In this document: positions 7,548-15,093 of the stretch, in pieces
How the letters are laid out: every line of letters starts with the position of its first letter
Position numbering within the stretch: the stretch's first letter is position 1
DNA from: Dehalococcoidales bacterium
GTDB taxonomy: Bacteria > Chloroflexota > Dehalococcoidia > Dehalococcoidales > RBG-16-60-22
Direction of reading: 5' to 3'
NCBI GenBank assembly: GCA_016783105.1
Contig: JADHXF010000026.1
Location: 1-21,043, forward strand
Length of the DNA: 21,043 nt
Translations under genes and position numbers: made by a program
The notes under the pieces: model-generated
Database searches by the model: none
What the model saw: the letters and a program-made list of their open reading frames with translations, nothing else
Told to the model about the DNA's origin: nothing

Positions 7548-8467
7548 ACTCTTTAGCCGCGATAGTCGGCCCGACTGGAATTGGCAAAAGCCGGCTGGCC
7601 ATTCGTCTGGCCCAGAAGTTCGATGGCGAAATCGTCAGCGCCGACAGCCGTCAGGTTTACCGGCATATGGATATCGGCACCGCCAAGTCCGGCACAGAGG
7701 AGCGGGCGCAGGTCCGGCACCACTTAATAGATATCGTCGACCCGGGACAGGATTTCAGTTTAGCGCAGTATCAGAAGCTGGCGTATGAGGTCATCAAAGA
7801 CATTCGGCAGCGCGATAAATTACCCATTTTGGTCGGTGGCAGCGGCCTGTATGTACGGGCCGTGCTGGAGGGATGGCAGCTTCCGGAAGCGAAACCGGAC
7901 CCTGCGCTGAGGCAGCGTCTGGAGAAGCAGGTCACAGATACCGGGTACAGTAGCCTCTATGAGGAATTAATGAAAACTGACCCGGCAGCGGCGCAGAAAA
8001 TTGACCCGCGTAACGTGCGGCGGGTAATAAGGGCACTGGAGGTAAACCGGCAAACGAAAACTTCCTCCCGGCTTCAGAATAAGAAGGCTTTGCCTTACCG
8101 TACCTTGATGATTGGGCTGACGGTGGCACGGAAAGAACTTTACCGTAAAATCGACCAGAGGGTGGATGAGATGATAGCGAAGGGCCTGGTGGCTGAGGTG
8201 GAAAAATTGGTCAATATGGGGTATGATTTTAATTTACCAGCCATGTCCAGTATTGGCTATAAACAGATAGCCATGTTTCTTAAAGATGAAATAAGCCTGG
8301 AGGAGGCTATACAGCAAGTTAAATATGAAACGCACCGGTTCGTCCGGCATCAGTATGCCTGGTTCCGCCTTGACGATGCGCGAATTCACTGGTTTGATGT
8401 CGCTCTTGTTCCGGAAGAGGAAATAAACGGGCTGGTGTCCAGGTTTCTGGGAGAAAATCCCGATTAG
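7544..8467 (+). CDS. miaA: tRNA dimethylallyltransferase
   Basis: Adds a dimethylallyl group to N6 of A37 in tRNAs that read UNN codons. It uses dimethylallyl diphosphate, an end product of the pathway that dxs begins. The protein has 307 aa. The P-loop is GPTGIGKS (9-16), followed by SADSRQVYRHMDIGTAK with the base-binding D34, the tRNA-contact segment HHLIDIVDPGQDFS, and VGGSGLYVRAVLEG. The C-terminal half carries RRVIRALEV and the tRNA-grip region ending VKYETHRFVRHQYAWFR. The start overlaps the tpi stop (ATGA), which fixes it well. A 34-bp gap separates it from dapF. Confidence 0.96.
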   Translation: MNSLAAIVGPTGIGKSRLAIRLAQKFDGEIVSADSRQVYRHMDIGTAKSGTEERAQVRHHLIDIVDPGQDFSLAQYQKLAYEVIKDIRQRDKLPILVGGSGLYVRAVLEGWQLPEAKPDPALRQRLEKQVTDTGYSSLYEELMKTDPAAAQKIDPRNVRRVIRALEVNRQTKTSSRLQNKKALPYRTLMIGLTVARKELYRKIDQRVDEMIAKGLVAEVEKLVNMGYDFNLPAMSSIGYKQIAMFLKDEISLEEAIQQVKYETHRFVRHQYAWFRLDDARIHWFDVALVPEEEINGLVSRFLGENPD

Positions 8468-8501
8468 GAAAGAGACACTCTTATTTAGTGAGTGAAGGAA
8501 G

Positions 8502-9362
8502 ATGAAATTCACCAAGTTACAGGGCATGGGGAATGACTTTGTCCTGGTGGAAACCAGCGACGAAAAACGCCACTGGTCAAAGCTGGCGGTAGCCATGTGC
8601 GATCGCCACTTCGGTATTGGCAGTGATGGACTGCTGTTGCTTCTGCCTTCTGACAATGCCGATTTCCGCATGCGCATGTTTGACCCGGACGGTTCTGAGG
8701 CGGAGGCCTGCGGCAACGGCATCAGGTGCCTGGCCCGCTATGTCTATGACAATGACATGATACCCGCCAGTGCCGACCGGTTATCTGTGGAAACGATAGT
8801 CGGCGTGAGACAGCTCAAGCTCAATAAAGAAAAGCGCAGGCTTATCAGCATCCAGGCTGGCATGGGCAATCCCATATTCGAGGCTGAAGATATTCCGGTG
8901 CATATCGAGCAGGGCAGGGAGAAAATAGTTTACATAAACTCTATGATGAGCTATCCAGCAGGCATAGATGGTATTGACTTGCTCCTCAACCTTGTCTCGA
9001 TGGGAAACCCGCACGCGGTTTATTTTCAGGATGACCCGGTAGTTGATTTTCCGCTATCAAGTATCGGGCCGAAAGTCGAGCATCTGGCCATCTTTCCGCG
9101 ACGGACCAACTTTGAGGTCGCCCGGGTGCTAAATAAGAGGGAAATAGAAGTTCGTACCTGGGAGCGGGGCGCCGGGGAAACACTGGCCTGTGGCAGCGGC
9201 GCCTGCGCCGTAGCCGTAGCGGCGCAGCTTAACGGATATGCGGACAGTAAAGTTAACATAAAACTACTGGGGGGCACATTGCAGCTGGAGTGGGACGGGG
9301 CTGGAGAAGTATTGATGACCGGCCCGGCAGAAACAGTTTTCTATGGAGAATGGCCAGATTAA
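8502..9362 (+). CDS. dapF: Diaminopimelate epimerase
   Basis: Converts LL-diaminopimelate to meso-diaminopimelate, the precursor of lysine and, where made, of peptidoglycan cross-links. The 286-aa protein has two pseudo-symmetric halves with one catalytic Cys each: C70 in ACGNGIRC and C230 in LACGSGACAVA. Other family marks are GNDFVLV, MRMFDPDGSEAEACGNG, MGNPHAVYF and NFEVARV. The start ATG at 8502 has an AAGGAAG purine stretch immediately upstream. Ten bases after its stop comes dapL, whose product is the substrate of this enzyme, so two consecutive steps are translated together. Confidence 0.96.
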   Translation: MKFTKLQGMGNDFVLVETSDEKRHWSKLAVAMCDRHFGIGSDGLLLLLPSDNADFRMRMFDPDGSEAEACGNGIRCLARYVYDNDMIPASADRLSVETIVGVRQLKLNKEKRRLISIQAGMGNPIFEAEDIPVHIEQGREKIVYINSMMSYPAGIDGIDLLLNLVSMGNPHAVYFQDDPVVDFPLSSIGPKVEHLAIFPRRTNFEVARVLNKREIEVRTWERGAGETLACGSGACAVAVAAQLNGYADSKVNIKLLGGTLQLEWDGAGEVLMTGPAETVFYGEWPD

Positions 9363-9372
9363 GGAGTAAGGA

Positions 9373-10557
9373 ATGAGATTAGCCAAACGTGTGGAAAAAC
9401 TACCGCCATACCTTTTCGTTGAAATCAGTCGAAAGATTGCCGAGAAAAAAGCCAAGGGCGAGGAGGTCATCAGCTTTGCCATTGGTGACCCGGATATCCC
9501 CACGCCGAAGCACGTTATCGACCGGCTCTGTGAAGCAGCTCGCAACCCGGTAAATCATCGCTATCCGGAGTCAGAGAGCCTGCCGGAACTGCGCCGGGCG
9601 GTGGCTGATTGGTATAAACGACGCTTTGACATTTCCTTTGACCCGGACAAAGAAGTATTGCCACTGATAGGGTCCAAAGAGGGAATCGGCCATATTTCTT
9701 TCTGCTTCATCGGCAGTGGCGATATTGCCCTGGTGCCTGACCCGGGATACCCGGTCTACTCGGTGAGTACCATGCTGGCTGACGGTGAGCCATATTACCT
9801 GCCACTTAAGGAAGCAAACAACTGGCTGCCCGACCTTGATTCCATCCCCCAAAATGTCCTTGAGAGAGCCCGGCTGCTGTGGATCAACTACCCGAATAAC
9901 CCCACTGCTGCCGTCGCCGACCTTGAGTTTTTTAACCGGGTCGTTAAGTTTGCCAGGCAGCACGACCTGGTGGTGTGCCATGACGGCCCTTATACCGAGG
10001 TTGCTTATGACGGGTATCAGCCGGTGAGCTTCATGCAGGCGGAGGGGGCCCGGGATATCGGTGTGGAATTCCATTCTCTGTCCAAAAGCTACAATATGAC
10101 CGGCTGGCGTATCGGGATGGCCGTGGGCAATGCCGCCATGATAAACGCGCTGATGAGGCTTAAATCGAATTTAGACTCTGGAATTCCGCAGGCGATTCAG
10201 TATGCGGCCATAGAAGCTCTCTCCGGACCACAGGACTGCATCCAGGAACACAATGCCATTTACCAGAGACGCCGTGACCTGATTATTGAGGTACTGAATG
10301 AAATTGGTCTACAGGCAGAACCACCGAAGGCCAGCCTCTACATCTGGGCGAAGGTACCGGAAGGCTATAACTCGATGGACTTTACCGCTGATTTACTGGA
10401 GCAGGTGGGAGTGGCGGTCACTCCCGGGATAGGATATGGGAAGCAGGGAGAAGGGTACGTTAGATTGTCCCTGACCATACCGGACGCGGCGCTGGTTAAA
10501 GGGCTATCGCGGCTGTCTGGCTGGCATAACACCCGCCGGCAGGTGCCGAAAAGGTAA
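9373..10557 (+). CDS. dapL: LL-diaminopimelate aminotransferase
   Basis: A PLP enzyme of fold type I that makes LL-diaminopimelate directly from tetrahydrodipicolinate using glutamate as amino donor. This bypasses the succinylase or acetylase branches. The protein has 394 aa. Visible marks are FAIGDPDIPTP (substrate-side loop), YPESESLPELRRAVADWY, NYPNNPTAAV, HDGPYTEVAYDG and the Schiff-base K238 in SLSKSYNMTGWRIGMAVG. The ATG at 9373 has AAGGAG 6 bases upstream. Neighbouring dapF makes the DapL assignment firmer than a generic aspartate aminotransferase, but the two subfamilies are close and substrate is inferred from context. Confidence 0.88.
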   Translation: MRLAKRVEKLPPYLFVEISRKIAEKKAKGEEVISFAIGDPDIPTPKHVIDRLCEAARNPVNHRYPESESLPELRRAVADWYKRRFDISFDPDKEVLPLIGSKEGIGHISFCFIGSGDIALVPDPGYPVYSVSTMLADGEPYYLPLKEANNWLPDLDSIPQNVLERARLLWINYPNNPTAAVADLEFFNRVVKFARQHDLVVCHDGPYTEVAYDGYQPVSFMQAEGARDIGVEFHSLSKSYNMTGWRIGMAVGNAAMINALMRLKSNLDSGIPQAIQYAAIEALSGPQDCIQEHNAIYQRRRDLIIEVLNEIGLQAEPPKASLYIWAKVPEGYNSMDFTADLLEQVGVAVTPGIGYGKQGEGYVRLSLTIPDAALVKGLSRLSGWHNTRRQVPKR

Positions 10558-10623
10558 GTTGACATAAAGAGGCTTAACACGCGGAATACAGTTCTCACCA
10601 GAAAGGCACCAGAACGGGCCTTT

Positions 10624-11730
10624 TTGGTAGCGGTGGAGTCAAGGGAAACCACGGGGCGGTGGTCGGCCAGAGCAGCAATCGACGAACTGGCACTGCTGGC
10701 CGGCACTGCCGGCGCCAGCGTGGTCGGTAGCACTATCCAGAAATTACCAGCGCCTACCAGGACGCATTACGTCGGTAAGGGAAAACTGGAGGAATTAGCC
10801 GCACAAAAAGAGCAGCCCGGTTACGACGTTGTTATCTTTGATGACGAACTGACACCACTGCAACAGCGTAACCTGGAAGAAGCTTTGAAAGTAAAGGTCA
10901 TCGACCGTGTGGCGCTGATTCTGGACATTTTTGCCCGCCGTGCCCGCACCCGCGAAGGCCAGCTGCAGGTTGAGCTGGCGCAGCACCAGTACCTTCTGCC
11001 TCGACTCGCCGGGCAGTGGAGCCATCTGGAAAGGCTGGGGGGCGGCATCGGCACGAGAGGCCCGGGAGAATCACAGCTTGAAACCGACCGGCGTATCATC
11101 AGGCGCAAAATCCAGCGTTTGAAGGGGCAGTTGGAGGAGGTGAGGAAACACCGCGCCCTCTATCGCCAGAAACGTCTGAAAAGCGGCATCCCGGTGGTAT
11201 CCCTGGTGGGTTATACCAATTCCGGGAAGAGCACCTTGCTTAATGCTCTCTGCCAGGCCGGCGTTTTCACCGAAGACAAAATCTTTGCCACCCTCGACCC
11301 GACGACCAGGCGCCTGACGCTCCCCGATGGCAAAAATATACTGGTAACGGACACTGTTGGCTTTATACGAAAATTGCCCCCGACCATCGTTACCGCGTTT
11401 CGGGCAACGCTGGAGGAACTTGATGAGGCAGCATTACTGCTGCATGTCGTTGACCTGTCCTCGCCGGATGCCGCCGAGCAATGCCAGACGGTGGAGGACA
11501 TTCTGGCCGACCTCAACCTGGCCGACAAGCCCCGGATAACCGCCCTGAATAAAATCGACCTGCTACTGCCGGATGACCGGGAATGGGACGAGGAAAGCGC
11601 CGCCCGGTATTTTGCCGACCAGTCCGCCGGGGAAAAGGCGGTGATGATGTCGGCAACCCGAAAATGGGGATTATCCGGGCTGATGGCGTTGATTGGCCAG
11701 CAATTAACCCACCCCGCCGCCACCCTCTAA
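10624..11730 (+). CDS. hflX: GTPase HflX
   Basis: A ribosome-associated translational GTPase that binds the 50S subunit and can split stalled ribosomes, notably under stress. From the TTG at 10624 it has 368 aa. The N-terminal HflX domain shows THYVGKGKLEEL and RTREGQLQVELAQ, followed by the hallmark linker GPGESQLETDRRIIRRKI. The G domain has G1 GYTNSGKST (196-204), G3 DTVGFIRKLP, G4 NKIDLL and a G5-like SATRKWGL. The start is uncertain: coding-like sequence (KAPERAFLVAVESRE) continues upstream in frame, yet no ATG, GTG or other TTG occurs between 10558 and 10624. The upstream candidate is an ATA at 10564 with AAGG before it. It is last in the operon. Confidence 0.93.
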   Translation: MVAVESRETTGRWSARAAIDELALLAGTAGASVVGSTIQKLPAPTRTHYVGKGKLEELAAQKEQPGYDVVIFDDELTPLQQRNLEEALKVKVIDRVALILDIFARRARTREGQLQVELAQHQYLLPRLAGQWSHLERLGGGIGTRGPGESQLETDRRIIRRKIQRLKGQLEEVRKHRALYRQKRLKSGIPVVSLVGYTNSGKSTLLNALCQAGVFTEDKIFATLDPTTRRLTLPDGKNILVTDTVGFIRKLPPTIVTAFRATLEELDEAALLLHVVDLSSPDAAEQCQTVEDILADLNLADKPRITALNKIDLLLPDDREWDEESAARYFADQSAGEKAVMMSATRKWGLSGLMALIGQQLTHPAATL

Positions 11731-11951
11731 ACCCCCTCAAAAAATGGCGCTCTGTAATCAAAATCCAGGCCCCTTAAATTCTTTTTGAATGGTTATGTAT
11801 TTATAAAGACAGCAGGGGCTTAATTATTGGTTAAGTTTTTGGAGAATTTCGGTCCTGCCGGGGTTTCTGTTTTTTTAGGTTATTAAGACCTTCTTTAACA
11901 ATCCACCCCCTCTTAAACACCCCGCTGGCTAAACTCCTCCTAGGGTGGCTT

Positions 11952-12029
11952 AAATCCCCCTGAGTCTCATTTTTCAAAGAGGAAAGGCTTATGTGTCCCC
12001 CTTTGGTAAAGGGGGACTAAGGGGGATTT
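11952..12029. repeat. Nested palindromic repeat (CCCCC/GGGGG type)
   Basis: Two nested inverted repeats. The outer arms are AAATCCCCCTGAGTC (11952-11966) and GACTAAGGGGGATTT (12015-12029), 14 of 15 complementary. The inner stem is GTCCCCCTTT (11995-12004) with AAAGGGGGAC (12008-12017), perfect over 10 bp with a GGT loop. The shape resembles the dispersed palindromic repeats seen between genes in many bacterial genomes. It could also act as an mRNA end for hflX, but no T-run follows on the plus strand. The rest of 11731-12082 holds AT-rich sequence with a T7 run near 11870 and no gene that I can support. Confidence 0.75.
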
Positions 12030-12085
12030 TGTACCCCGCTGATATGGGCAGGTGATAGGTTAACATAATAAGGCGGGCTTATTTG

Positions 12086-12094
12086 TGGTATAAT
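12086..12094 (+). promoter_or_regulatory. Extended -10 promoter giving a likely leaderless mRNA
   Basis: TGGTATAAT is an exact extended -10 element (TGn followed by TATAAT at 12089-12094). The ATG of the next gene begins 7 bases after the last T, where transcription should start. No convincing -35 is present, as is common with extended -10 promoters. A Shine-Dalgarno upstream of the ATG would lie outside the transcript. Confidence 0.6.
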
Positions 12095-12100
12095 GGGAGT

Positions 12101-12751
12101 ATGAAAACTTGGTTTAAGAAATTCGGAATTGGGATACTTCTTGGACTTGCGGTCATCTTCTTATCCGCTTGGCTTGCATATACTATCGCCATACTGAAAA
12201 GCGACCCACAACTAGCAAGTGCATATGTAGCAGTTGGCACTTTAATTCTTGCCCTTGTAACTGCCTTACTTGCGTTATTTACTTGGCTCAGTATAAGAAG
12301 CGGTGAGGAAAGAGAAGAGCGTAATCGAGAAGAACGTTTATTAAAAGAGATTATTGAGTGGGCACAGGATATTGCCGGTTGTAATATGACTGTAAACCCG
12401 GAGTCTGTAACACAGATAGCTGGAAGTCAGGGAGAACGTGAATACCATCATGCAGTACTCTGTGAATTTGCAAATAGACTACAAGCAATTAGGGGAAAGT
12501 CATTATACGCTAAGAGTATCACTTCCTCAGAAGCGTTTAAGCAATACGAGAACTTGAATATATCAGTAGCCGATTTAATAAAAAAACTGGAAGCATATAT
12601 TAAAAGTATACTTGGTTGCACAGATATACTATATAGAAATGGTAAATCTAGTGACCTAAGAAAAGAAATCGATAAATCAGGTAACCTGCGTGTTGAGTTG
12701 GAAACTTCTGCTTACAAAGTTATTGAAGAAGTCACTGCTTTATTATGTTAA
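12101..12751 (+). CDS. Two-TM membrane protein with cytoplasmic helical domain
   Basis: Family not recognised. From the ATG at 12101 the protein has 216 aa; an in-frame TTG at 12083 exists but lies upstream of the predicted transcription start. Two membrane segments are clear (GILLGLAVIFLSAWLAYTIA, about residues 10-30, and VGTLILALVTALLALFTWL, about 44-64). A highly charged stretch (RSGEEREERNREERLLKEII) and a helical domain of about 130 residues follow. This looks like a small membrane-anchored sensor or effector with its soluble part in the cytoplasm. The codon use is AT-rich compared with the operon before it. The broken gene at 13282-13891 has the same layout and shares an IKE(I/M)xxWAxD-like motif, so the two are probably paralogues. 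Confidence 0.7.
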   Translation: MKTWFKKFGIGILLGLAVIFLSAWLAYTIAILKSDPQLASAYVAVGTLILALVTALLALFTWLSIRSGEEREERNREERLLKEIIEWAQDIAGCNMTVNPESVTQIAGSQGEREYHHAVLCEFANRLQAIRGKSLYAKSITSSEAFKQYENLNISVADLIKKLEAYIKSILGCTDILYRNGKSSDLRKEIDKSGNLRVELETSAYKVIEEVTALLC

Positions 12752-12793
12752 CCCTCTTACCTGTACTATTATGGGGCGCACTATATATGTTAT

Positions 12794-12803
12794 GTAACGT
12801 TAC
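12794..12803. repeat. Perfect 10-bp palindrome between convergent genes
   Basis: GTAACGTTAC lies in the 170-bp AT-rich space between two convergent genes. TTTTATCAAAG also occurs twice in this space, near 12847 and 12918. No clear terminator for the gene ending at 12751 is visible. Confidence 0.35.
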
Positions 12804-12921
12804 GAGGGTGGGTTGGGGTAAGTGTTCTTCACATAATCACTTTACATTTTTATCAAAGAATAAAACACCTGGTTTCCCATAGTAAACATAAGTTACCGAC
12901 TTCACAAAGTAAACTATTTTA

Positions 12922-13257
12922 TCAAAGCATCCCGGCAATCTTTAATATCATAAGCAGTTTATCTAATTCGTTATTCTGCTCGTTTAAGTACTCCCCTACC
13001 TGGTTTATCCGGTTTTCATTCCAGTCTATTTGGGCCTGTAAAGTATTCGCCGTTTCTTGCGTTGCCAATGCTAGTATTTCGGTCACTTCGGCTAGTCCTC
13101 TAGCCATATCCCGGTTCTCCTGGATGTACGTTCTGTTAGCCTGTATTTCATCATATAAGCTGTCATACCTCGAGTCATACGAACTGCATCCGCCAATTAC
13201 CACCGCCAATAAAAAGACTGTCAATACGATATTCCAGGCTAAAAGCATCTTATTCAT
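12922..13257 (-). CDS. Small coiled-coil lipoprotein, paralogue of 14745-15056
   Basis: A 111-aa predicted lipoprotein. The signal peptide MNKMLLAWNIVLTVFLL is followed by the lipobox VIGGC, so Cys23-24 would be lipidated. The mature part is Asn/Glu/Gln-rich with long helical heptad-like stretches (ANRTYIQENRDMARGLAEV, ETANTLQAQIDWNENRI), suggesting a coiled coil on the outer face of the membrane. The ATG at 13257 is preferred over an in-frame GTG at 13272 because AGGTG lies 7 bases before it. It follows the broken two-TM gene on the same strand after 24 bp. The N-terminal third closely matches the second lipoprotein in this window. Function unknown. Confidence 0.8.
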   Translation of the reverse strand: MNKMLLAWNIVLTVFLLAVVIGGCSSYDSRYDSLYDEIQANRTYIQENRDMARGLAEVTEILALATQETANTLQAQIDWNENRINQVGEYLNEQNNELDKLLMILKIAGML

Positions 13258-13281
13258 CTTCTCACCTCTCACTGTAGTTGC

Positions 13282-13891
13282 TCATTTTTGTAAACGGTAT
13301 TTGGAGCACGCAATTGTTAATTTGTTGATTGCAATCACCATATTCATAATAAGCTTTGATAAATTTACTGGTTTATCCTGCGCAACAGTAACATTATGGT
13401 ATGCTATTATCATTTTACGTATAGAGAATACAGACTTCTGTATATCTCCCCCAAGCGTACGCGCATCTATTCCGAATCCTAGAAGCTTAGGCATTAACTG
13501 TCTTAACGCGTTAGCAGTATCCTCTCGCCCTGTATTAGCATCCTTAATATTAAAACCCGGGCCTAAAGCAAACAATGCGTTGTCGGCCCAATCACGCATT
13601 TCTTTGATTACTTCTAGCTTTATATTGTCACTATATGTATATCTATCTTGATACAAATAAAGTAAAGAACGCAACAAGAATAAGCGTTAAGGTAGCGAAG
13701 GCACTAATTAATAATCCCCAGTCTTGCAAGTATGTTTTTACGTATATACCAATTTTTTGGTATAAAGCCCATTCATTGGGACAAGGCTCAGTGGTCCAAG
13801 TTGTGATTGGTATGGTAATCAGCAAAAAGACAATTACAAAAGATGTGGGTAATTTCCAGTACGTTTTTATGAATGTTTTAAGAATTATCAT
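13282..13891 (-). pseudogene. Frameshifted two-TM membrane protein gene
   Basis: Two overlapping reading frames on the minus strand look like halves of one gene. The first (13891-13643, 82 aa) has two membrane segments (SFVIVFLLITIPITTW and LLISAFATLTLILVAFFTLF) and stops just after the second. The other (13677-13282, 131 aa from a TTG with no ribosome binding site) begins in the overlap and gives the expected cytoplasmic part, with IKLEVIKEMRDWADNALFA. Joined, they match the layout of the intact protein at 12101-12751 (two TM, charged link of about 20 residues, then a LLKEIIEWAQD-like helix). No canonical slippery heptamer is seen in the overlap. A disabling frameshift or an assembly error is likeliest; two separate proteins remain possible. 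Confidence 0.6.
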
Positions 13892-13926
13892 TTTTGTACT
13901 TCTTTACACGTACACATTATGGCATT

Positions 13927-13954
13927 ATTTTATCACGAATAAATACAACATCAA
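13927..13954 (-). promoter_or_regulatory. Promoter of the frameshifted membrane-protein gene
   Basis: On the minus strand TTGATG (13949-13954) is followed after 16 bases by TAAAAT (13927-13932), a five-of-six match to the -10 consensus. Transcription would begin near 13920, about 30 bases before the ATG at 13891. Confidence 0.5.
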
Positions 13955-14011
13955 AGAGCTTGAGCGGACGCCTAGAGAGGTAGCCGTGAGCCGAGTATAC
14001 GGCTAGTATAA

Positions 14012-14062
14012 AAGAAGGCGGGTGGGCGGTCCCGGGTTTTAGCCAGGGCGCTGCCCGCCCTT
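14012..14062 (-). terminator. Terminator of the channel-like gene
   Basis: On the minus strand an AAGGGCGGGC arm pairs with the GCCCACCCGCCTT side with a small bulge, and the stem is followed by CTTCTTTTATA. It lies about 20 bases after the stop of the gene at 14085-14699. Confidence 0.65.
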
Positions 14063-14084
14063 ATTTGTGGGAACAGGAGATGCC

Positions 14085-14699
14085 TTAATCCTTTATCGTG
14101 AACAGGGCCAGGGTCCTCTGGATAATCACAATGAAGAAGATGAGGCTGATAAAGATTTCTCCATAGTACATCGCCAGGCCGACTAAAGATATAGGCGTAA
14201 CCACCGGACTTATCACCGGCAGCAGAATGGTTAGACTGGAAAAGAAGGCGTCAAACATATAATACGGGTGAGGCATAAAATTAGTTTGAAAGCTGAATAT
14301 CATAACGGCGAATATCATGGCTATTTCAACATAGTTTAACAGGACAAGTATGAATAACCGCCTTGACGAAGATATGTTAGATGGTGGGCGAATGGTCACG
14401 TTAAACCATGCCTGTACAATATCTACGATTCTCCAGGCAAATACATAGGTGAATATGCGGGGTATCACCACTGAAACGAAGGGGTAAAGGAGCATTGATG
14501 CCTCAAGGGCCAACCATAAGCAGACATACAGGTCGACGGCGAGTTGCGAATATAGAACGAACCACTTTCGGTGCAGCCAGCGAATAGATATATAACGCAG
14601 CAACCCTAACGGAGTAACAATTTCAAGCAGTCTAAAAACACGGTCAACAAGTGGGTATATGATACCTGCGTATTTAATGTTCTTCACCTGAGGCAACAT
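14085..14699 (-). CDS. Multi-TM membrane protein, channel-like without selectivity filter
   Basis: A 204-aa integral membrane protein with about five hydrophobic segments. The C-terminal third (YYMFDAFFSSLTILLP, then ISPVVTPISLVGLAMYYGEI, then FISLIFFIVIIQRTL) has the order seen in two-pore-helix potassium channels: pore helix, filter, outer helix. At the filter position LLPVI stands where TxGYG would be, so it is unlikely to conduct potassium in the usual way. The channel likeness is pattern reading and may be wrong. The start at 14699 is the first ATG, but GAAGGT abuts it, so a start a few codons later (TTG or GTG) is possible. It lies 45 bp after a lipoprotein gene on the same strand and ends at a strong hairpin. 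Confidence 0.65.
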   Translation of the reverse strand: MLPQVKNIKYAGIIYPLVDRVFRLLEIVTPLGLLRYISIRWLHRKWFVLYSQLAVDLYVCLWLALEASMLLYPFVSVVIPRIFTYVFAWRIVDIVQAWFNVTIRPPSNISSSRRLFILVLLNYVEIAMIFAVMIFSFQTNFMPHPYYMFDAFFSSLTILLPVISPVVTPISLVGLAMYYGEIFISLIFFIVIIQRTLALFTIKD

Positions 14700-14744
14700 A
14701 CCTTCAGTATATTATTAAGTTCATAAAAACAAAAGAATAGCCGT

Positions 14745-15056
14745 TTACTGCTGTGTGGCCATGTACGTCTGAATGAGTTGTCTGAGCGAGGCGTCCGAGG
14801 CGGCGATTGATGCCTGGGTGGCGCTCTGCAGATTGGCAATTGCCAGCGTGTTTTTCAGGATGGCGGTACTGTTGTTGTTGATTTCCACCCTGTTCTGCTC
14901 GGCCAGGTCTACCAGCTGGTCAATGATTATCCGGTTGTTCTTGACTTCGGTGACCATGCTGGCGTATTGCGGGTCAAGCGTGGCGCAACCGCTGATTACC
15001 ACCATCGCCAGAGCTATGGTTATTAAAATGTTCCAGACCAACAACGCCTTGTTCAT
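14745..15056 (-). CDS. Small coiled-coil lipoprotein, paralogue of 12922-13257
   Basis: A 103-aa predicted lipoprotein. The signal peptide MNKALLVWNILITIALAM leads to the lipobox VISGC (Cys24). The mature chain is helical with regularly spaced hydrophobic residues and many Asn/Gln (VKNNRIIIDQLVDLAEQNRV, then NTLAIANLQSATQASIAA), suggesting a coiled coil outside the membrane. The start ATG at 15056 has GGAGGT 6 bases upstream. Against the other lipoprotein here the shared N-terminal pattern is MNKxLLxWNI, VVIxGC, D-x-x-Y and NR-x-I. It lies between an lhgO-like gene 37 bp upstream and the channel-like gene 45 bp downstream, all on one strand, so a single transcript is possible. Function unknown. 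Confidence 0.8.
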   Translation of the reverse strand: MNKALLVWNILITIALAMVVISGCATLDPQYASMVTEVKNNRIIIDQLVDLAEQNRVEINNNSTAILKNTLAIANLQSATQASIAASDASLRQLIQTYMATQQ

Positions 15057-15093
15057 GTTCTACCTCCACCTGAAATATTAATTATTATGTAAA

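Noticed and set aside
11731..11900. Terminator directly after hflX
   Set aside because: There are T-runs (near 11870) but only a 3-bp stem before them, so no terminator is called.
13643..13677. Programmed ribosomal frameshift in the two-TM gene
   Set aside because: No XXXYYYZ slippery heptamer, internal Shine-Dalgarno or strong downstream hairpin is visible in the overlap, so a mutation or sequence error is simpler.
13635..14006. Plus-strand reading frame of 123 codons
   Set aside because: It lies opposite the frameshifted membrane-protein gene and its promoter, has no ribosome binding site and no recognisable composition.
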